Origin: Achromobacter dolens
GTDB taxonomy: Bacteria > Pseudomonadota > Gammaproteobacteria > Burkholderiales > Burkholderiaceae_B
Length of the DNA stretch: 64,000 bases
NCBI RefSeq assembly: GCF_902859745.1
Contig: NZ_CADIJW010000005.1
Coordinates: 124,001-188,000, forward strand
Direction: 5' to 3'
The translations under genes and the position numbers were made by a program. Below, in pieces: positions 56,755-64,000 of the stretch (the first letter of the stretch is position 1; the number at the start of each line of letters is the position of its first letter). The notes under the pieces are model-generated. The model saw nothing but the letters and a program-made list of their open reading frames with translations, did not search any database and was not told the origin of the DNA.

Positions 56755-58089
56755 ATGTCTCATGCCAGCGCCAGCCTGGCCATGCCCGCCATGTCGCTTT
56801 CGAGCCGCATCCGCATGCTTGTCGCCATCTTGCTGGTGGTGCTCGTGTCCGAAGCGATCGGCAGCGTCACCTTCGCGGTGGGCCCGGGCAAGATCGTTCT
56901 GCAGCCCATGCTCTGGGCCATCTTCATCGGCGCGGTCGTGGCCGCCTTCGGCCAGCGCCTGCCGGCCAACGCGGGTATCGACACCGCCATGCAGACCCGC
57001 ATCAGCGGCTACCTGCAATACGCGCTGCTGCCGTTCCTGGCCAAGCTGGGCCTGATGGTCGGCGGCTCGCTGCCGCAGGTGCGCGACGCCGGCTGGGCCC
57101 TGGTGTTCCAGGAATTCGGCCATTTCTTCGGCACCATGGCCATCGGCCTGCCGCTGGCGCTACTGCTGGGCATCAAGCGCGAAGCCATTGGCGCGACCTT
57201 CTCGGTGGGCCGCGAGCCGAGCCTGGCGATCATCGGCGAGCGCTACGGCATGAATTCGCCCGAAGGCCGCGGCGTGATGGCCGAGTACATCACCGGCACC
57301 GTGATCGGCGCGCTGTTCGTGGCGCTGATGGCCGGCTTCATCACCAGCCTGAACATCTTCGATCCGCGCTCGCTCGCCATGGGCGCCGGCGTGGGCTCGG
57401 GCAGCATGATGGCCGCGGGCGTGGGCGCCATCGCTTCGCAGCAGACGCCGGAAGTGGCGCATCAGGTGGCCGCGCTGGCCGCCGCCGCCAACCTGCTGAC
57501 CACGGTGGTGGGCGTGTACTTCACGCTGTTCATCTCGCTGCCGACGACCGTATTCCTGTACGGCAAGCTGGAGCCGGTGCTGGGCCGTTTCTCGCGCGGC
57601 AAGGCCGACACGGCCGCCGATGCCGCGGCCGCCACCGAGGCGCCGTCGCACGCCGTGAAGATGGGCTTCGGCGACCGCCTGACGGCCTACGCCGTGTGCG
57701 GCCTGTTCGCCCTGGTCGGCAATCAGTTCGGCTACAAGGTGCCGATCCTGGACGCGCTGCCCGGCATGCTGATCATCATCCTGCTGGTCGTGATCGCCGA
57801 CCTGCTGCTGCGCGTGGTGCCCAAGCTGCCCGCCGTGGCGGTGCTGTCGCTGATCGCCATGACCGTGGGTTGCCCCGGCGCGGTGCCGTACTCGGACCAG
57901 ATCATCGCCGCGGTCAACAAGGTCAACTTCCTGCCGTTCACCACGGTGATCCTGGCGATGGCCGGCCTGTCGATCCTGAAGGACCTGCCGGCCTTCCGCA
58001 AGCTGGGCTGGAAGATCGTGGTGGTGTCGCTGGCGGCCAACGCCGGCACCTTCCTGGGCGCGACGATGATCGCCGAGTTCTTCCACTGA
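56755..58089 (+). CDS. DUF3100 family integral membrane protein
   Basis: A 444-residue protein with about 10-12 hydrophobic segments, matching DUF3100. Glycine-rich, charged segments (GVGSGSMMAAGVGAIAS; VGREPSLAIIGERYG) suggest a secondary transporter, but this is not known. The ATG at 56755 is preceded by GGGGA. Divergent from a LysR gene; the intergenic region (56459-56754) holds the T-N11-A box and AT-rich stretches. Followed by an intrinsic terminator. Confidence 0.82.
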   Translation: MSHASASLAMPAMSLSSRIRMLVAILLVVLVSEAIGSVTFAVGPGKIVLQPMLWAIFIGAVVAAFGQRLPANAGIDTAMQTRISGYLQYALLPFLAKLGLMVGGSLPQVRDAGWALVFQEFGHFFGTMAIGLPLALLLGIKREAIGATFSVGREPSLAIIGERYGMNSPEGRGVMAEYITGTVIGALFVALMAGFITSLNIFDPRSLAMGAGVGSGSMMAAGVGAIASQQTPEVAHQVAALAAAANLLTTVVGVYFTLFISLPTTVFLYGKLEPVLGRFSRGKADTAADAAAATEAPSHAVKMGFGDRLTAYAVCGLFALVGNQFGYKVPILDALPGMLIIILLVVIADLLLRVVPKLPAVAVLSLIAMTVGCPGAVPYSDQIIAAVNKVNFLPFTTVILAMAGLSILKDLPAFRKLGWKIVVVSLAANAGTFLGATMIAEFFH

Positions 58090-58115
58090 TCGGACGTCGC
58101 CGTCCGGCAAGTGAC

Positions 58116-58142
58116 AAGCCGCCCGTGTGGGCGGCTTTTTTC
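58116..58142 (+). terminator. Intrinsic terminator after the DUF3100 gene
   Basis: aagccgccc / gggcggctt around gtgt, followed by six T. Confidence 0.9.
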
Positions 58143-58251
58143 TTGCCTGGATCGGCGCAGCGGCGCACGTGAGCGTTATCCGAGGCGTTTCTACCCGAGC
58201 CTTCGTGTCGCGCGCGGGGGGCCAGGCGCGGATTGCGCCTGCGCGGTTCAA

Positions 58252-58833
58252 TCAAGTGCGCGCGTTGGGCCGGTAGCGGGCTTGGTCGGTCACGTTCTCG
58301 GTGGGGCCGATGTTCTCGACCTTGGGGATGCCCAGGCCCGCGGCCTTCATGGCCACGGCGGTCTGCAGTTCCTGCACTTGCGGATTGCCCATGGCCACGC
58401 GGTAGGGTTGCAGCGGCGTCAGGCCCTCGATGGTGCCGAGGTCGTTGGAGCTGTCGGCGCGCAGCGCCACCGGATCGGGGCGCGCCGAGAATTCGTCGAT
58501 GGCGCGGCGCAGGCGGGCGTCCGCGTACAGGTCGCGCAGCTGGTCGACATTGATGGCGGCGGGCGCGGCGGCCGCGAGGGCGACCGCTTTGGATGGGGTG
58601 TTGGCGACGACGCGGCTGGTATCGGCGTCGTCGGCCTGCGGCGGGGCCGCGCGGGCGATGCGCTGGGCCTGCCACGCGGCCTGCGCCTGCGCGCTGCGCT
58701 GCGCCTGGCGCGTGGCGGCGTTGCGGGCGGCCCATTCGGCTTCCCAGACGGGGCGGGTGTCGTCCAGCAACGGGATGCGCGCGGCATATGGCGGGGCGAC
58801 GCGGGCGATGGGGGAGACGGCGGTCACGTTCAT
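58252..58833 (-). CDS. Unrecognised Ala/Arg/Gln-rich protein
   Basis: A 193-residue protein with no recognised domain and no signal peptide or membrane segment. Residues about 38-75 are Ala/Gln/Arg-rich and probably helical or coiled coil (RNAATRQAQRSAQAQAAWQA). The C-terminal half has a regular pattern (INVDQLRDLYADARLRRAID; VQELQTAVAMKAAGLGIP). GGGAG precedes the ATG at 58833. It stands alone between the DUF3100 terminator and the GST operon terminator. Function unknown. Confidence 0.65.
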   Translation of the reverse strand: MNVTAVSPIARVAPPYAARIPLLDDTRPVWEAEWAARNAATRQAQRSAQAQAAWQAQRIARAAPPQADDADTSRVVANTPSKAVALAAAAPAAINVDQLRDLYADARLRRAIDEFSARPDPVALRADSSNDLGTIEGLTPLQPYRVAMGNPQVQELQTAVAMKAAGLGIPKVENIGPTENVTDQARYRPNART

Positions 58834-58933
58834 GCGTGGGCTCCCTGGTTTGTGGGTTCTATCCATTGGTCCGGCGGGGACCTCGGAAGTTCAATATAGA
58901 CGGCCGTCGGCGCAGCGGTATGTCGATCTGTAA

Positions 58934-58964
58934 GAAAAAAAAGCCCCTGGCAAGCGCCAGGGGC
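58934..58964 (-). terminator. Intrinsic terminator of the liv/GST operon
   Basis: Minus strand: gcccctggc / gccaggggc around gctt, followed by eight or nine T. A second 8-bp inverted repeat (GCCTGGAG/CTCCAGGC, 59009-59035) lies between it and the GST stop. Confidence 0.9.
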
Positions 58965-59061
58965 GAGCGGCGGGCCCAAGGGGGCGCGCCGTACCGGGCG
59001 GCCGTTGCGCCTGGAGCCCGGCGGGTTCTCCAGGCCTGGCGGCCGCCCAAACCGGAGCGGG

Positions 59062-59667
59062 TCAGGCGTGCGGCAGCGTCGCCTGCATCGACGGGCGCTG
59101 GTTGAAGGCCTTGAACCATGCGGCGACGGCGGGGTGGCCGGCGCGCCAGTCGAAATCGGGATAGCGGAAGTCCAGATAGCCCAGGGCGCAGCCGACGGTG
59201 ATGGTGCCGATGTCCAGGCGGCCTTCCAGGCGGGCGGCGGTCTTCTCGAGCAGCGCAAGGCCATCGCGCACCTTGCCCATCTGGCCTTCGTACCAGCCGT
59301 CCCAGCGCAGCGGCTCGGGACGCAGCACGGTCTCGTAGCGCGCCAGCAGCGCGGCGCCCAGCATGCCGTCGCCCAGCGATTGCTCGGCCAGCGCGGCCCA
59401 GCGGGTGGCGCCGGTGGGGAACAGCGCGCCCTTGCCCAGGTCGTTCAGGTATTCGCAGATGACGCGGCTGTCGAACAGGCGCTGGCCGTCGTCGGTGATC
59501 AGCGTCGGTACCTGGCCCAGCGGATTGTCCGGGATGATGTTCTGGTCGCGGGCCACGGGGCCGGCGGCGCTGGGCAGTTTCTCGATGCGGTCGGCCAGGC
59601 CCAGTTCGTGGGCGATGACCATGCATTTGCGCACGAAGGGCGAGGCGGGCGAGAAGTAGATCTTCAT
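59062..59667 (-). CDS. Glutathione S-transferase
   Basis: A 201-residue GST: N-terminal thioredoxin-like domain (MKIYFSPASPFVRKCMVIAHELGL; NPLGQVPTLITDDG and DSRVICEYL contact glutathione) and a helical C-terminal domain. AAGGA precedes the ATG at 59667. Last gene of the minus-strand operon, 25 bp after the flavoprotein gene. It could handle electrophilic intermediates of that pathway. Confidence 0.9.
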   Translation of the reverse strand: MKIYFSPASPFVRKCMVIAHELGLADRIEKLPSAAGPVARDQNIIPDNPLGQVPTLITDDGQRLFDSRVICEYLNDLGKGALFPTGATRWAALAEQSLGDGMLGAALLARYETVLRPEPLRWDGWYEGQMGKVRDGLALLEKTAARLEGRLDIGTITVGCALGYLDFRYPDFDWRAGHPAVAAWFKAFNQRPSMQATLPHA

Positions 59668-59692
59668 GGGGTTCCTTGTCAGGGGTGGTGCG

Positions 59693-61399
59693 TCAGTGTT
59701 GGGCACGGGCCAGGTGTTGTCCAGCGACCCAGCCGAAAGTCAGGGCGGGTCCGAGCGTGATGCCGGGCGCGGGATAGGCGCCGCCCATGACGGAATGCAT
59801 GTCGTTGCCGGCCACATAAAGGCCAGGGATCGGCTGGCCGGCGGCGTCCAGCGCCTGCGCGTTGCCATTGGCGGCGATGCCGCAGGCGGTGCCGATGTCG
59901 CCGGCATAGACCTTGACCGCGTAGTACGGACCGGCGCCGAGCGGGGCCAGGCAGGGGTTGGGCTGGTGCTCGGGATCGCCCAGGTAGCGGTTGTAGGCGG
60001 TGCTCCCCTTGCCGAAGTCCGGGTCCAGGCCTTGCGCCGCGTATTCGTTGTAGCGCGCGACGGTCGCGTGCAGCGCAGCGGGCGGCACGCCTAGTTTCTG
60101 CGCCAGCGCCTCCAGCGTTGTGCCTTGCAGCAGGTAGCCGGCATCGATGAGATGCTGGCGCGGCCGTCCGCCGGGCAGCGCCAGGCCCAGCCCCCACGTA
60201 TCGATGAAGCGCTGATCGCACAGCAGGAAGGCGGGCATGGTCGGCGCCTGTTCGTGGCTGCGGTACATGGCCTGCACGAAGGCGTGGTACGAAGTCGATT
60301 CGTTGACGAAGCGGCGGCCGGCGCCGTTGACGGCGATGAGGCCGGGCTTGGCGCGGTCCCACACCAGGTGGGGATAGTGCAGGCGCTTGCCCCCAGGTTG
60401 TTCCAGGATCGAAACCGGGGCCCAGAAGGCGGGACTGGAATGCCCCTGGCCCAGCGCCGCGCCGGCCTCCTCGGCCAGGCGGATGCCGTCGCCGGTATTG
60501 TCGCGCGGCGACATCGACCAGTCGTCGGTGGGGTGGGGATAGGTCTGGCGGCGGCGCGTCGAATCCCACGGAAAGCCGCCCGTGGCCATGACCACGCCAC
60601 GGCGGGCGCGGATGTTGATGCGCCGGCCTTGATGCTCCACGGTGGCGCCCAGCACCGCGCCGTCGGCATCGCGCAGCAGCGCCAGCGCCGGCGTGTTCAG
60701 CCAGTACGGCACCTTGCGCGCCAGCATGGCGTGGAACAGTTGGGCGGCCAGCGCGTTGCCCAGCAGCAGACGGGTGCCGCGATGGTAGCCGCGCAGGCGG
60801 TCCGCGCCATAGCGCAGCACCAGTTTCATGGCGTGGCGCCATGACGCGAACGCGCGGGTGGCGCGCAGCAGGTGGCGCACGTCGGTGATGTTGACCATCA
60901 TGCCGCCCAGCACCGTGAATTCCTTGAGCGGATCGCGCAGCGTCTTGAAATGGCGGCCCAGCTTGCGGCCGTCGAACTCCACCGGATCGAGCGAGCGGCC
61001 GCCCATGGCGGCGCCGGGCAGATCGGGGTAGTAGTCGGGCGAGGCGGTGCGCGCGGCCACCTGCAGGAAGCCGCGCGCGACCAGGTCATCCATCATGCGC
61101 GGGCCGGCGTCCAGATAGGCGCGCTTCATCTCGTCGGAGGCCGCGGCGCCGACGGTTTCCTGCAGATAGGTCCAGACCTTGTCGAAGCTGTCCGGATGGC
61201 CGGCGGCCTCGGTCTGCGCGTTCAGCGGTATCCACAGCGCGCCGCCGGAAATGGCGGTCGAGCCGCCGATGCGGTCGGTCTTCTCGATGAGCAATACCTC
61301 CAGGCCCGCCACGCTGGCGGTCAGCGCGGCGCTCATGCCGCCCGCGCCCGAGCCGACCACGAGCGCGTCGACTTCCTTGTCCCACTTGATGCTGTCCAT
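59693..61399 (-). CDS. FAD-dependent oxidoreductase, 3-ketosteroid-dehydrogenase/fumarate-reductase type
   Basis: A 568-residue flavoprotein with N-terminal GSGAGGMSAALTASVAGLEVLLIEK (in parts; dinucleotide fold) and GGSTAISGGALWIPL, and a C-terminal YVAGNDMHSVMGGAYPAPGITLGPALTFG motif, typical of the ketosteroid delta-1-dehydrogenase/FrdA group that adds or removes double bonds next to a carbonyl. The substrate is unknown: steroid, or other cyclic ketone. In an operon with two SDRs and GST. Confidence 0.85.
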   Translation of the reverse strand: MDSIKWDKEVDALVVGSGAGGMSAALTASVAGLEVLLIEKTDRIGGSTAISGGALWIPLNAQTEAAGHPDSFDKVWTYLQETVGAAASDEMKRAYLDAGPRMMDDLVARGFLQVAARTASPDYYPDLPGAAMGGRSLDPVEFDGRKLGRHFKTLRDPLKEFTVLGGMMVNITDVRHLLRATRAFASWRHAMKLVLRYGADRLRGYHRGTRLLLGNALAAQLFHAMLARKVPYWLNTPALALLRDADGAVLGATVEHQGRRINIRARRGVVMATGGFPWDSTRRRQTYPHPTDDWSMSPRDNTGDGIRLAEEAGAALGQGHSSPAFWAPVSILEQPGGKRLHYPHLVWDRAKPGLIAVNGAGRRFVNESTSYHAFVQAMYRSHEQAPTMPAFLLCDQRFIDTWGLGLALPGGRPRQHLIDAGYLLQGTTLEALAQKLGVPPAALHATVARYNEYAAQGLDPDFGKGSTAYNRYLGDPEHQPNPCLAPLGAGPYYAVKVYAGDIGTACGIAANGNAQALDAAGQPIPGLYVAGNDMHSVMGGAYPAPGITLGPALTFGWVAGQHLARAQH

Positions 61400-61404
61400 G
61401 CTGC

Positions 61405-62145
61405 CTATGCTCCCGACCCGCCGAGCGACTTGCCGCCGTCCACGAAAATCACCTGGCCGGTGATGAAGTCCATTTGCGGCGAGGCCAGGAACGACACCGC
61501 GTTGGCCACGTCTCGCGGCTGGCCGGCGCGGCCCGTGGGCTGTAGCGCCAACTGGGCCGCCAGGCGCTCGGGGCTCAGATTGCGCAGCAGCGGGGTGTCG
61601 ATCAGCCCGGGCGCGATGGCGTTCACCAGGATGCCGCGTGGCGCCAGTTCCATGGCCGAGGCGCGGGTGTAACCCACCAGCGCGGCCTTCGAGGCCACGT
61701 AGTGCGGATGGTTGCGCGCGCCCAGGTAGGCGCGCGAGGCGATGTTGACGATCTTGCCGCCGGCGGCCATGTCGCGCGCGGCTTCCTGCGTCAGCGTGGC
61801 CACCGCCAGCAGGTTGACGTCGAACATGCGGCAGTAGTCGTCGCTGGAGACGTCGAAGAACTTGCGCTCATCGAACAGGCCGGCGTTGTTGACCAGCGCC
61901 GCCAGCGGCGCCAGTTCGCGCACCAGGGCGCGGGTGGCGTGTTCGTCGGCCAGGTCGACCACGCGGTAGTCCACGTCCAGGCCCCGCGCGCGCAGCGCCT
62001 GGGTTTCCTGGTCGGCCAGGGCCGCGTTGCGGTCGGCCATGACGACCCGAAAGCCGTCGCGCGCCAGCCGCTCGACGATCGCCAGGCCCATGCCGCTGGC
62101 GCCGCCGGTGACCAGCGCGGTGCCGAGGGAGTTGAGGGGTTCCAT
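61405..62145 (-). CDS. Short-chain dehydrogenase/reductase
   Basis: A 246-residue SDR: TGGASGMG (about 14-21), NNAG, catalytic Ser in ASRAYLG and YVASK (YxxxK). The start MEPLNSLG at 62145. It lies 5 bp upstream of the flavoprotein gene and 8 bp after the other SDR. Confidence 0.88.
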   Translation of the reverse strand: MEPLNSLGTALVTGGASGMGLAIVERLARDGFRVVMADRNAALADQETQALRARGLDVDYRVVDLADEHATRALVRELAPLAALVNNAGLFDERKFFDVSSDDYCRMFDVNLLAVATLTQEAARDMAAGGKIVNIASRAYLGARNHPHYVASKAALVGYTRASAMELAPRGILVNAIAPGLIDTPLLRNLSPERLAAQLALQPTGRAGQPRDVANAVSFLASPQMDFITGQVIFVDGGKSLGGSGA

Positions 62146-62153
62146 ATCGATTC

Positions 62154-62909
62154 CTATACGGCCAGGTAGCCGCCGTCCACCGGCAGCACCACGCCATTGA
62201 CGTAGCTGGCCATGTCCGAGGCCAGGAACAACACCGGGCCGACGATCTCGTCGGCGCGTCCGGCCCGCGCCATGGGCGCGCGCCGCATATACCAGTCGGT
62301 GCCGTGGGCCTGGGCGCGCTGGCCGGCGGTCATCTCGGTTTCCATCAGGCCGGGGGCCACGGCGTTGACTCGCACGCCGTGCGGCGCCAGGTCGCGCGCC
62401 AGCACTTCGGTGAAGGAGCGGACGCCGCCCTTGGAGACCACGTAGCCGGCGGTCGAGATGCCGCAGCCGTAGGCCACGATCGAGCACAGGTTGACGATGG
62501 CGCCGCGGCGGGCCTTGAGCTGTTCGACGAAGGCATGGGTGACGTTGAAGGTGCCCTGCAGGTTCACGTTCATCACGCGTTCCCAGATCTGCGGCGTCTG
62601 CGGATCGTCGAACGGCGCCCGCGCCGAGATGCCGGCGTTGTTGACGAGCACGTCGATGGGGCCGTGGCGCGCTTCGCATTCGGCGGCGAAGGCGCGCACC
62701 GCGGCGGCGTCGGTCACGTCCAGCGCGGCATCGATGGCGCGGCCGCCCGCGGCCGCGAGGGCCTGGGCGCTGGCGCGCGCCAGGGCGGGGTCGAGGTCGG
62801 CCACGATCACGCTGGCGCCTTCGCGGGCGAAGCCCTGCGCGATGGTGGCGCCCAGGCCGCGCCCGGCGCCGGTGACCAGGACTCGCTTGTCTTGCATCAT
62901 CAGGGTCAT
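62154..62909 (-). CDS. Short-chain dehydrogenase/reductase
   Basis: A 251-residue SDR: TGAGRGLG (about 13-20), NNAGIS, the Ser in LCSIVAYG and YVVSKGG (YxxxK). An oxidoreductase of the operon; similar to but distinct from its neighbour at 61405-62145. Perhaps each acts on a different hydroxyl group or step. Confidence 0.88.
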   Translation of the reverse strand: MTLMMQDKRVLVTGAGRGLGATIAQGFAREGASVIVADLDPALARASAQALAAAGGRAIDAALDVTDAAAVRAFAAECEARHGPIDVLVNNAGISARAPFDDPQTPQIWERVMNVNLQGTFNVTHAFVEQLKARRGAIVNLCSIVAYGCGISTAGYVVSKGGVRSFTEVLARDLAPHGVRVNAVAPGLMETEMTAGQRAQAHGTDWYMRRAPMARAGRADEIVGPVLFLASDMASYVNGVVLPVDGGYLAV

Positions 62910-62922
62910 GGTGTGTTGGCTC

Positions 62923-63642
62923 CTAGCCGCCCAGGTAGGCGCGCTGCACGCCTTCGTCGCTGGCCAGCGCGGCCGATGCGCCTTCCAGCGCGATCTCGCC
63001 GTTTTCCAGGATGTAGGCGTAGCTGGACACCGACAGCGCCAGCTTCACGTTCTGTTCCACCAGCAGGATGGTGATGCCCTGCTCGCGGTTCAGGCGCAGC
63101 ACGATGTCGAAGATCTGTTCCACCACCAGCGGCGACAGGCCCATGGAGGGTTCGTCCAGCAGGATCATGCGCGGTCGCGCCATCATGGCGCGACCGGTGG
63201 CCAGCATCTGCTGTTCGCCGCCCGACAGGGTGGCGGCCTTCTGCTCGAAGCGCTCGCGCAGCCGCGGGAAGGTGTCGCAGACCATGTCCAGGTCGGCCTT
63301 GACCGCCTGGCGGTCCTGGCGCAGGTAGGCGCCCATCTCCAGGTTCTCACGCACGCTCATCTCGCGGAAGATCTCGCGGCCTTCCGGCACCTGCACGATG
63401 CCGCGGCCGACGATGGCGTCAGCCGGCTGGCGGTGTATCGCTTCGCCGGCAAAGCGCACGCTGCCCGCGGTGGGCGTCACCAGCCGCGAGATCACGTTGA
63501 GCGTGGTGGACTTGCCGGCGCCGTTGGCGCCCAGCAGCGCGACGATGGCGCCTTGCGGCACCTTCAGCGACACATCCTGCAGGGCGCGGATATTGCCGTA
63601 GGCGGCGCTGACCGATTCGACTTCAAGCAGGTTCTCAGCCAC
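62923..63642 (-). CDS. livF: Branched-chain-amino-acid-type ABC transporter ATPase LivF
   Basis: A 239-residue ATPase: Walker A GANGAGKST, signature LSGGEQQ and Walker B MILLDEPS, of the LivF type. The GTG at 63642 is chosen because AGGGAG stands before it and it overlaps the LivG stop (GGTGGCTGA); an in-frame ATG at 63678 would sit within livG. With SDR, flavoprotein and GST downstream, it is likely a transporter for a cyclic or aromatic acid rather than for leucine. Confidence 0.92.
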   Translation of the reverse strand: MAENLLEVESVSAAYGNIRALQDVSLKVPQGAIVALLGANGAGKSTTLNVISRLVTPTAGSVRFAGEAIHRQPADAIVGRGIVQVPEGREIFREMSVRENLEMGAYLRQDRQAVKADLDMVCDTFPRLRERFEQKAATLSGGEQQMLATGRAMMARPRMILLDEPSMGLSPLVVEQIFDIVLRLNREQGITILLVEQNVKLALSVSSYAYILENGEIALEGASAALASDEGVQRAYLGG

Positions 63643-64000
63643 CGGCGGCTCCCTTGCCCAGATAGGCTTCGATGACACGGGGGTTGCTGCGCACCTCCGC
63701 GGGCGTGCCTTCGGCGATCTTCTCGCCGAATGACATGACGGTGATGCGATCCGAGATCGACATCACCAGTTGCATCACGTGCTCGACCAGCAGCACCGTG
63801 ATGCCGTCGCGTTCGCACAGCTCGGTGAGGATGCGGTCGAGCGTCTCGATCTCGCGGTTGCGCAGGCCGGCGGCGGGCTCGTCCAGCAACAGCAGCTTGG
63901 GCGAGATGGCCAGCGCGCGCGCCAGTTCCAGCATCTTCTGGCGGCCGAAGTCCAGGCTGCACGCGGGCGTGTCGAGGAAGTCGGCCAGGCCGACGCGTTC
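63635..64000 (-). CDS. livG: ABC transporter ATPase LivG, 3' part
   Basis: The C-terminal 121 residues of a LivG-type ATPase; the 5' part is outside the window. Visible: the signature region SLDFGRQKMLELARAL, Walker B LLLLDEPAAGL, the H-loop in LLVEHVMQ, and the LivG-like C-terminal EVRSNPRVIEAYLG. Overlaps the livF start. Confidence 0.93.
   Translation of the reverse strand, partial: ERVGLADFLDTPACSLDFGRQKMLELARALAISPKLLLLDEPAAGLRNREIETLDRILTELCERDGITVLLVEHVMQLVMSISDRITVMSFGEKIAEGTPAEVRSNPRVIEAYLGKGAAGG

Overview
The window is high-GC (roughly two thirds G+C), densely packed bacterial DNA. The gene content (hemA-prfA-prmC-grxD-ubiX, rplU-rpmA-obgE-proB, several Bug/TctC solute receptors, many LysR/GntR/IclR regulators) points to a betaproteobacterium of the Alcaligenaceae, most like Achromobacter or Bordetella. 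This is inferred from gene families and order; no 16S or species marker is present. No phage, insertion sequence, integrase or CRISPR array was seen.

Layout. 1-5.3 kb: end of a C-terminal processing protease coupled to moeB, a diguanylate cyclase, and a GntR regulator coupled to a GlcD-type FAD dehydrogenase. 5.3-9.8 kb: thiC behind a TPP riboswitch, a lipoprotein resembling the SecD P1 head, an XRE regulator and an OmpR-like regulator whose receiver lacks its catalytic residues. 9.9-14.7 kb: housekeeping block proB, obgE, rpmA, rplU (minus) and ispB, tRNA-Pro (plus). 14.8-21.3 kb: a DUF3182/alpha-beta-hydrolase pair, a nitrilase-family amidase, a transporter with a beta-lactamase-like hydrolase, a second SecD-P1-like exported protein and a small exported protein.

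21.5-34.6 kb is largely catabolic: a five-gene tetronate operon (aldolase, isomerase, DenD, LtnD, OtnK) with mostly overlapping stop/start codons, its probable FadR-type regulator, a LysR regulator divergent from an MHS permease plus DUF2817 peptidase, a Zur-box-controlled ZnuD-like zinc receptor with a histidine-rich loop, and a second hydroxypyruvate-isomerase-like gene beside a Bug receptor. 34.6-37.5 kb groups three amino-acid-exporter-like proteins around an Lrp regulator. 37.6-42.3 kb: tRNA-Phe and hemA-prfA-prmC-grxD-ubiX.

42.5-64 kb: a DUF6817-like protein, metQ-mtnD, a minus-strand operon (Bug receptor, acyl-CoA synthetase, citryl-CoA-lyase-like protein, SDR) divergent from an IclR regulator, cysI-type sulfite reductase with DUF934, an EmrB-type exporter divergent from a LysR regulator, DUF2970, a DUF3100 membrane protein divergent from another LysR, an unrecognised protein, and finally a minus-strand operon of livG-livF, two SDRs, a ketosteroid-dehydrogenase-like flavoprotein and a glutathione transferase.

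The least described items are the two stand-alone SecD-P1-like proteins, the DUF3182 (ATP-grasp-like) plus hydrolase pair, the degenerate-receiver regulator, and the citryl-CoA-lyase operon.
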